From the NCBI GenBank assembly GCA_934702165.1, contig CAKUYG010000096.1, positions 1 through 8,104 of the forward strand: a stretch of DNA of 8,104 nucleotides, given 5' to 3'. This document shows positions 1 through 5,082 of this stretch, in pieces. A program made the position numbers and the translations under genes. A model generated the notes under the pieces. That model had not been told where the DNA came from, did not search any database, and was given only the letters and a program-made list of their open reading frames with translations. The DNA is from an uncultured Bacteroidales bacterium (GTDB lineage Bacteria; Bacteroidota; Bacteroidia; Bacteroidales; UBA932). Every line of letters starts with the position of its first letter. The stretch's first letter is position 1.

Positions 1-1928
1 ACCTGATGGAGATAGAAAGCGACCGCAAGCCTATAGACATAAGCGAAGTCGAGAGCGAGGAAGCGCTGATGAAGCGCTTCGTCACGGAAGCCATTTCATT
101 CGGCGCCATCAGCAAGGAGGCCCACGAGACGATCGCCCTGGCGATGAACGCCATCGGCGGCCAGAGCAACACCGGCGAGGGCGGCGAGGATCCGGCGCGC
201 AACAGCCCGCTCCCTGACGGAAGCTCGATGCGCAGCGCAGTGAAGCAGGTTGCTTCGGGGCGCTTCGGAGTGGATGCACAGTACCTTGTCAATGCGGACG
301 AGATACAGATCAAGGTGGCCCAGGGCGCAAAGCCCGGAGAGGGAGGCCAGCTGCCCGGTTTCAAGGTTGACGAACTCATCGCCCGCACACGCCACTCGGT
401 ACCTGGCATCACCCTCATCTCTCCCCCGCCCCACCATGACATCTACTCCATCGAGGACCTGGCCCAGTTGATCTATGACCTCAAGAACATCAACTCCGCA
501 GCCCGCATCAGTGTGAAACTGGTCTCCGAGGCAGGTGTGGGCACGATTGCAGCCGGCGTGGCGAAAGCCAAAGCCGATGTGATACTGATAAGCGGCGGCG
601 ACGGCGGCACCGGAGCCAGCCCGGCAAGTTCGGTCAAACACACAGGCAGCCCGGCGGAGACGGGCCTTGCGCAGGTGCAGCAGACCCTCGTGGTCAACAA
701 CCTCCGGGGACGTGTCCGCCTCCAGGTGGACGGCGGCCTGAAGACCGCCCGCGATGTGCTGTTCATGGCCATGCTCGGGGCCGAGGAATTCGGTTTCGGC
801 ACAGCCTCTCTGGTATCGCTCGGTTGTCTGGTGTGCCGCCGCTGCAACACCAACACCTGCCCCGTCGGCATAGCGACCCAAGATCCCGCCCTGCGGGCGA
901 AGTTCTCCGGACGCAAAGAGCATCTGGAGACATATTTCCACTTCATCGCCAGACAGTTGCGCGAATATCTGGCCCAGATGGGATACCGCTCCCTGCAGGA
1001 GGTCATAGGCCGTGCGGACCTGCTGCACAAGAGAAGTTTCGCGGATGGTTCGAAAGCCGGCAAAGTCACCCTGGACAGAGTCCTGTACATCCCTGACGAA
1101 GCCAAAGCCAACGCACGTGTCCGCACCTGCGGCCAGGTAGGCACACTGCTCTGCTCCAAGGACCGCGAGGTTATGGAGATGGTATGGCCTGCTGTGGAAT
1201 CGCGCAGGAAAGTCAGCCTCGGGGTGCAGATCCGCAACACAGACCGCAGCGTCGGGGCCATGCTGAGCGGCAAAGTGACCTCCCTGTATGGCGGGGCCGG
1301 TCTGCCCGAGGACTGCATCACGGTGACATTCACCGGCGCTGCCGGCCAGAGCTTCGGAGCGTTCCTCTGCCCGGGGCTCACATTCCGGCTTGAGGGCGAT
1401 GCCAACGACTACCTCGGCAAGGGCCTCTCCGGCGGCAAGATCATAGTGACCCCATCTCCGGAATCCCTGTTCAGTGCCGAAGACAACATCATAGCCGGCA
1501 ACACCATAGGCTATGGGGCCACCGGCGGACAGATGTTCATCAACGGCCAGGTCGGCGAGCGCTTCTGTGTCCGCAACAGCGGGGCGGTGGCTGTGGTTGA
1601 GGGAGTAGGAGACCACTGCTGCGAATACATGACCGGAGGCAGGGTCGTGGTGCTGGGCAGGACAGGCCGCAATTTCGCCGCCGGCATGAGCGGCGGCATC
1701 GCCTATGTCCTCAACACCGCAGGCGACTTCGACTACTACTGCAACATGGACATGGTCGAACTCTCCCTGCTCGAGACCGATGAAGACCGCCGGGAAGTCA
1801 AATCACTCATCAAGGCACACCACGCCCACACCGGCAGCCCTCTCGCCGCCCGCATCCTCTCCGAATGGGACTCCTGCGCCGCCCGCTTCATCAAGGTGAT
1901 GCCGGTGGAGTACAAGAAGCTGCTGTAG
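1..1928 (+). CDS. gltB: Glutamate synthase large subunit, C-terminal part (5'-truncated by window edge)
   Basis: This is the C-terminal portion of the large (alpha) subunit of glutamate synthase (GOGAT), which makes two glutamates from glutamine and 2-oxoglutarate in cytosolic nitrogen assimilation. The frame is open to the left edge, and the usual protein is about 1500 residues, so the amidotransferase and central domains lie outside; the ATG at position 6 is probably internal. Counting from that ATG, residues 20-390 are the FMN-binding synthase domain, with NTGEGGEDPAR at 55-65, PPHHDIYSIEDL at 141-152 and GGDGGTGASP at 197-206. Cysteines 274, 280 and 285 form the C-x5-C-x4-C ligand set of the 3Fe-4S cluster, followed by PVGIATQ. 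Residues 415-600 are the GXGXG beta-helix domain (GLSGGKIIV at 473-481, GYGATGGQ at 502-509). The end, VMPVEYKKLL, is typical of the family. No gltD follows; a terminator does. Confidence 0.96.
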   Translation, partial: LMEIESDRKPIDISEVESEEALMKRFVTEAISFGAISKEAHETIALAMNAIGGQSNTGEGGEDPARNSPLPDGSSMRSAVKQVASGRFGVDAQYLVNADEIQIKVAQGAKPGEGGQLPGFKVDELIARTRHSVPGITLISPPPHHDIYSIEDLAQLIYDLKNINSAARISVKLVSEAGVGTIAAGVAKAKADVILISGGDGGTGASPASSVKHTGSPAETGLAQVQQTLVVNNLRGRVRLQVDGGLKTARDVLFMAMLGAEEFGFGTASLVSLGCLVCRRCNTNTCPVGIATQDPALRAKFSGRKEHLETYFHFIARQLREYLAQMGYRSLQEVIGRADLLHKRSFADGSKAGKVTLDRVLYIPDEAKANARVRTCGQVGTLLCSKDREVMEMVWPAVESRRKVSLGVQIRNTDRSVGAMLSGKVTSLYGGAGLPEDCITVTFTGAAGQSFGAFLCPGLTFRLEGDANDYLGKGLSGGKIIVTPSPESLFSAEDNIIAGNTIGYGATGGQMFINGQVGERFCVRNSGAVAVVEGVGDHCCEYMTGGRVVVLGRTGRNFAAGMSGGIAYVLNTAGDFDYYCNMDMVELSLLETDEDRREVKSLIKAHHAHTGSPLAARILSEWDSCAARFIKVMPVEYKKLL

Positions 1929-1952
1929 CCAAAAGTGCCCAGGTTGACCTCT

Positions 1953-2001
1953 ATTCCCCGATCCCGCTTCTCGAAGCCGGGACGGGGAATCCGTTTTTTT
2001 T
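1953..2001 (+). terminator. Intrinsic terminator of gltB
   Basis: An inverted repeat begins 25 bases after the gltB stop. Arm ATTCCCCG (1953-1960) pairs with CGGGGAAT (1983-1990), TCCCG (1962-1966) pairs with CGGGA (1978-1982), and the top CTT/AAG closes a short loop, leaving single-base bulges at 1961 and 1977. A run of eight T (1994-2001) follows three bases later. This is a classic Rho-independent terminator and ends the gltB transcript. Confidence 0.92.
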
Positions 2002-2002
2002 G

Positions 2003-2010
2003 TAAATTTG
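2003..2010 (+). promoter_or_regulatory. Putative Bacteroidota -7 promoter element for the MFS gene
   Basis: TAAATTTG matches the Bacteroidota -7 consensus TAnnTTTG and lies about 95 bases upstream of the transporter start, which would give a leader of roughly 85-90 nt. No clear TTTG -33 element sits 17-23 bases upstream, because that stretch is the 3' arm of the gltB terminator. The call rests on the -7 match and on the need for a promoter between a strong terminator and the next gene. Confidence 0.5.
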
Positions 2011-2102
2011 CGCTGCGGATTTGTAAGCGTCTGTCACAGCGTCTGAAGAATCCGGGCCTGGTAGAGCCCGAACTCCAGTAAGTATATTTAAATCAAGTAT
2101 TT
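2011..2102 (+). other. 5' leader of the MFS gene with a short direct repeat and a small hairpin
   Basis: The presumed leader holds two copies of AGCGTCTG (2026-2033 and 2038-2045) on a 12-bp pitch, and a 5-bp hairpin CGGGC/GCCCG (2053-2057 with 2066-2070, loop of 8). An AT-rich stretch (2080-2102) leads to the ATG without a recognisable Shine-Dalgarno site, as is usual in Bacteroidota. I do not recognise a known riboswitch. Confidence 0.3.
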
Positions 2103-3272
2103 ATGCAGACGCAAAAGCACCACGGGATGCTTGCCCCCACCATCCTCTCCATCAGCCTTCTCACCGTAATGGCCGGCGCGGCCATGGCTCCGGCACTTTG
2201 GGCGGTGAAAGCCCATTTCGCTGACAGGTCAGACCTGCTCGTCCAGTTCATCGTCAGCCTGCCGGCCCTGTTCATCATCATCACAAACCTCTACTTCACA
2301 AGACTTTGCAAGCTTTTTAAGACAAAGACCCTTGCCGTAATAGGCCTTGCGATGTACGAGCTCTGTGGAGCAGGCGCCTTCTTCATTGACGATATCGCAG
2401 CAATTCTTGTGCTGAGGGCCCTGCTCGGAGTCTCGGTCGGTATGATCATGCCGCTGTCCACAGGGCTCCTTTCCTATTATTTCCCTCCGGAGGAACAGTC
2501 AAGGCTTATGGGGCTGTGCGCTGCAATGAACCAGGCCGGTGGCGTGATTGCCACGTTGATTGCGGGTGTCCTTGCCAAGGTAGGCTGGAACTATGCCTTC
2601 CTCGTCTACCTGATGGGGCTAGCAGTCCTCGTGCTCGTACTGGCATTCCTCCCGAACGAGCATCTGGAAGCACCCGCCGGCTCACAAAGTTTCCTGTCCA
2701 ACATCAGGCGCTTCTATCCGTCAGTACTTGGCATGCTGCTGCTCATGGTTTGTTTCTTCGTTTTCCCGTCCAACTTCTCGGCCATCTGCGTCAGGACCAC
2801 AAAACTCGATCCTGTGGCGATCACCATCATCATGGTGGCACTCGATGTTGTAGCGGCGCTTGTCGGGCTCGTATTCGGGGGCATGATGAAAACTTTCCGG
2901 ATGAGCATCAAATACTTCGCACCTTTCTTCTTCCTGCTCGGGTATCTTTGTTTCGGATTGTCCCAGACTCTTCCGGCCCTGCTTGCAGGGTGCCTGTTCA
3001 TCGGGATCGCCAATGGGGTAGGAGTACCTTATCTTAACACCATTGCGTCAATAAAAGCCGGCCGCGAAGCCGCCACGACAGTGATGCCGCTGCTCTCGGC
3101 CTCCCTGTACGCCGGACAGTTCCTCTCCCCGCTTCTTGTCACCCCGCTTGCGGGCATCCTTTTCCCGGGAAATGTCTGCGGAGTCTATCTGGTGGCCTGC
3201 ATCTTCTGCGTGGCTTTTCTGGCGGAAGTCTTCCTGACCCGGCACTCCCAAGCCCTCCCGCCTGAAGCGTAG
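2103..3272 (+). CDS. MFS transporter, drug:H+ antiporter-like, substrate unknown
   Basis: This 389-residue inner-membrane protein has a hydrophobicity pattern consistent with 12 helices: six before and six after a central polar loop near residues 183-205 (NEHLEAPAGSQ region). That is the usual length and layout of the major facilitator superfamily, which transports small solutes, often by proton exchange. The loop after helix 2 (TRLCKLFKTK, 66-75) is a degenerate motif A. RALLGVSVG (105-113) fits motif B of helix 4, with Arg105 and Gly109. Helix 5 carries NQAGGVIATLIAGVL and then GWNYAF (161-166), the counterpart of the GW-RW-F segment of drug:H+ antiporters, but strict motif C is missing. 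GQFLSP (338-343) fits helix 11. The ATG at 2103 is chosen because the basic N-terminus runs straight into helix 1. It stands alone between two terminators; sequence alone does not fix the substrate. Confidence 0.88.
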   Translation: MQTQKHHGMLAPTILSISLLTVMAGAAMAPALWAVKAHFADRSDLLVQFIVSLPALFIIITNLYFTRLCKLFKTKTLAVIGLAMYELCGAGAFFIDDIAAILVLRALLGVSVGMIMPLSTGLLSYYFPPEEQSRLMGLCAAMNQAGGVIATLIAGVLAKVGWNYAFLVYLMGLAVLVLVLAFLPNEHLEAPAGSQSFLSNIRRFYPSVLGMLLLMVCFFVFPSNFSAICVRTTKLDPVAITIIMVALDVVAALVGLVFGGMMKTFRMSIKYFAPFFFLLGYLCFGLSQTLPALLAGCLFIGIANGVGVPYLNTIASIKAGREAATTVMPLLSASLYAGQFLSPLLVTPLAGILFPGNVCGVYLVACIFCVAFLAEVFLTRHSQALPPEA

Positions 3273-3294
3273 CCACCAACACCGGACAAATAGA

Positions 3295-3330
3295 GAGCAG
3301 GAAGAAAACGGAATGGTTTTCTTCCTGCTC
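3295..3330. terminator. Bidirectional hairpin between convergent genes
   Basis: A perfect 15-bp stem is formed by 3295-3309 (starting GAGCAGGAAG) and 3316-3330 (ending TTCCTGCTC), with the 6-base loop GGAATG. It lies 22 bases after the MFS stop and 20 bases after the stop of the opposing lipoprotein gene, so it can end both transcripts. Neither side has a strong T-tract (GATTTATA on the plus side, TCTCTATTTG on the minus side). CCGG at 3282-3285 and 3339-3342 may extend the base of the stem. Confidence 0.75.
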
Positions 3331-3350
3331 GATTTATACCGGAAAAATTT

Positions 3351-5066
3351 TTAGTTTTCCTTGTACTTGTCAGGCATGGAGCCGTAGTCGCTCAGGCCTG
3401 TACAGCCTGCGAACGTGCCCTTTGCATCCTTATTCGGAATCTTGGTGAAGACGTCGAGGTGGTCGTTCCTCTCATAGAGGTGTACCTTGACTCCGTCAAC
3501 CATGGTGTAAGGCGACTCCCCGGTGAGGCCGGTGCAGCCCATGAACATATACTGGGTGATGTTGATCTTCTTGCAGTTGTCAAACAACTCCGCAGGGATG
3601 GAGGTCAGAGCGGTGCAGTTGAGGAACGTGCTCTGGAACCGTGTGGTCCCGGAGAGCTTGTCAAACAGCCCGGCAGGAATCTCCTTGAGTTTCTCGCAAC
3701 CCGCGAAGACGGTGATCATCATCTTGATATTCTCTCCGAAATCGAAGAACCCGGCCGGAATGGTCTCGAGTCCCGAATAAGAGAAGAGCGCTGAAACCAG
3801 GTATATGTCCTTGTTTGACTTGAACAGGCCTTCAGGCACTGCGGTGAGAGCCTGGCAGTTGTAGAACATGTTGGATACGTCCTCGAGTGCAGGCATATTG
3901 GTGAAGAGATTCTCCGGCACGTCTACAAGAGCCTTGCAGTTGTAGAACAGGCGAGAGGCATCGGTGACGTTGACCGCCGTATCGAAAAACCCTTCTGGTG
4001 CCGCGGTAAGCGAGGCCATGTTTTCGAATGCTCCGGACACGCTCTCGACATCGGCAAAGAGCCCCGGCTCCTCAGGGAGAGCGATCTGCGTCAGCGAAGT
4101 GCCCTTGAATGCCTCTTCAAGGGAGTTGATCTTCACGGCACCCCATGAGCGGACGGCCTTGAAATAATCGGTGATGTCGCTGTCATCGGAGTTGAACTCG
4201 TCCACCGTCCCGGAAATGGAGACGATGTATGTGCCGGCCTTGGCATACTGGTGTTCAAGCCTTGAGTAGCTGGAGACCCTGCCTTTGACCATGACTTCAT
4301 CGCTCCCGTCACCCCAGTCGACCGTGCAGTCCACATCGTAACCGCATATAGGCAGCGCGGCTGTCTTGCCGTCTTCCGGGATTACGTATTCGAGCTGCAT
4401 GCGGCCGTTGCCCTGCTTGAAAGCGTATTCGGCCACGGCTGACTCCGAGCCGCTGACGGCGGACACGACAAGGGTGGCATGCATCTCCTCGCCGGTGATG
4501 TTCCTGCCAGCCTTGAGAGTGATGAGGCTGCCGTCCACAGAGCATGATGCCCATTTGAGATCCATGTCCCGGAGTTCAACCTTGTAGGCCGGAACATTGC
4601 TGGAGACGTTGATCTTGAGTTCTCCTCCCTTGTATGATATGTACGGGGCACTGTCCGAGGCCAGGGTGATATAAGGCTCTGCTGATGCGCTCTGCGTCAG
4701 ACTGATGACCGCACTGGCCTGACCTCCCTCGAGGATCAGCACCCTGGCGGTACGGCTTCCCTGGTCATCTGAGGCATAATCATCCACCGCGAGGGTAAGT
4801 TTATCGTTGACCTGATATGCATGGCACCAATCGCCCGCGTTGCTGCAAACGACCGCCTCCCAACCATAAGTGCTGCTGAGAGTAAAAGGTATGCGCCCGC
4901 CCGCGGAGGTCAGTTCCACTGAAGCCTCATTGTCAGCGCTTATCTTGACGGCAGGACTTTCCGAATAGAGTTTGAGGGCTTTATCCGCGTTGTCTTTCGA
5001 GCATCCGGCCAGGGCCAGTACACTCAAGGCCATGGCCAGGATGGCCTTTGATATATGTAATTTCAT
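3351..5066 (-). CDS. BACON / PKD-like / leucine-rich-repeat surface lipoprotein (571 aa, shorter paralog)
   Basis: This is a predicted outer-membrane lipoprotein, a likely surface binding protein of the BspA-like repeat class. The start at 5066 is chosen over an in-frame ATG 17 codons upstream because it begins a clean type II signal peptide (MKLHISK, hydrophobic stretch, LAGC with Cys22), follows an A-rich AAAAAG, and avoids overlapping the preceding gene. Residues 40-128 and 130-220 look like two BACON domains. Residues 225-290 are a PKD-like module with VDWGDGS (249-255) and YAKAGTYIVSISG (274-286), then SWG at 308-310. Seven 26/27-residue repeats fill 330-516 on the pattern IPAGLFD...F..C..L. 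A cap (517-571) carries ESPY, VHLYER and GCTGLSDY. It lies 16 bp after its larger paralog and probably shares its mRNA. Carbohydrate or host binding is inferred from BACON and BspA families; the ligand is unknown. Confidence 0.88.
   Translation of the reverse strand: MKLHISKAILAMALSVLALAGCSKDNADKALKLYSESPAVKISADNEASVELTSAGGRIPFTLSSTYGWEAVVCSNAGDWCHAYQVNDKLTLAVDDYASDDQGSRTARVLILEGGQASAVISLTQSASAEPYITLASDSAPYISYKGGELKINVSSNVPAYKVELRDMDLKWASCSVDGSLITLKAGRNITGEEMHATLVVSAVSGSESAVAEYAFKQGNGRMQLEYVIPEDGKTAALPICGYDVDCTVDWGDGSDEVMVKGRVSSYSRLEHQYAKAGTYIVSISGTVDEFNSDDSDITDYFKAVRSWGAVKINSLEEAFKGTSLTQIALPEEPGLFADVESVSGAFENMASLTAAPEGFFDTAVNVTDASRLFYNCKALVDVPENLFTNMPALEDVSNMFYNCQALTAVPEGLFKSNKDIYLVSALFSYSGLETIPAGFFDFGENIKMMITVFAGCEKLKEIPAGLFDKLSGTTRFQSTFLNCTALTSIPAELFDNCKKINITQYMFMGCTGLTGESPYTMVDGVKVHLYERNDHLDVFTKIPNKDAKGTFAGCTGLSDYGSMPDKYKEN
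3519..4079 (-). repeat. Seven-unit leucine-rich repeat array in the 571-aa lipoprotein
   Basis: Residues 330-516 divide into seven units of 26 or 27 residues, each opening with a variant of IPAGLFD (PEEPGLF, APEGFF, VPENLF, VPEGLF, IPAGFF, IPAGLF, IPAELF) and closing with a pattern like F..C..L... Unit 4 lacks the Cys position (SYSGLET) and is one residue shorter. The units resemble DUF285/BspA-type repeats; the exact Pfam assignment was not tested. The DNA units have diverged and are not identical copies. Confidence 0.85.
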
Positions 5067-5082
5067 CTTTTTAAAAGTCTTA

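Noticed and set aside
96..1616. 506-codon open frame on the minus strand opposite gltB, plus another at 473-1405
   Set aside because: gltB on the plus strand is unmistakable. Long antisense frames are common opposite GC-rich genes, and these translations show no recognisable domain.
6..1928. Complete short archaeal-type glutamate synthase starting at position 6
   Set aside because: The frame stays open to the window edge, and the sequence at 6 enters just ahead of the FMN domain as in the middle of a full-length bacterial large subunit.
2516..3037. 173-codon plus-strand frame inside the MFS gene
   Set aside because: It is an out-of-frame shadow of the transporter, rich in Arg, Pro and His with no membrane segments or motifs.
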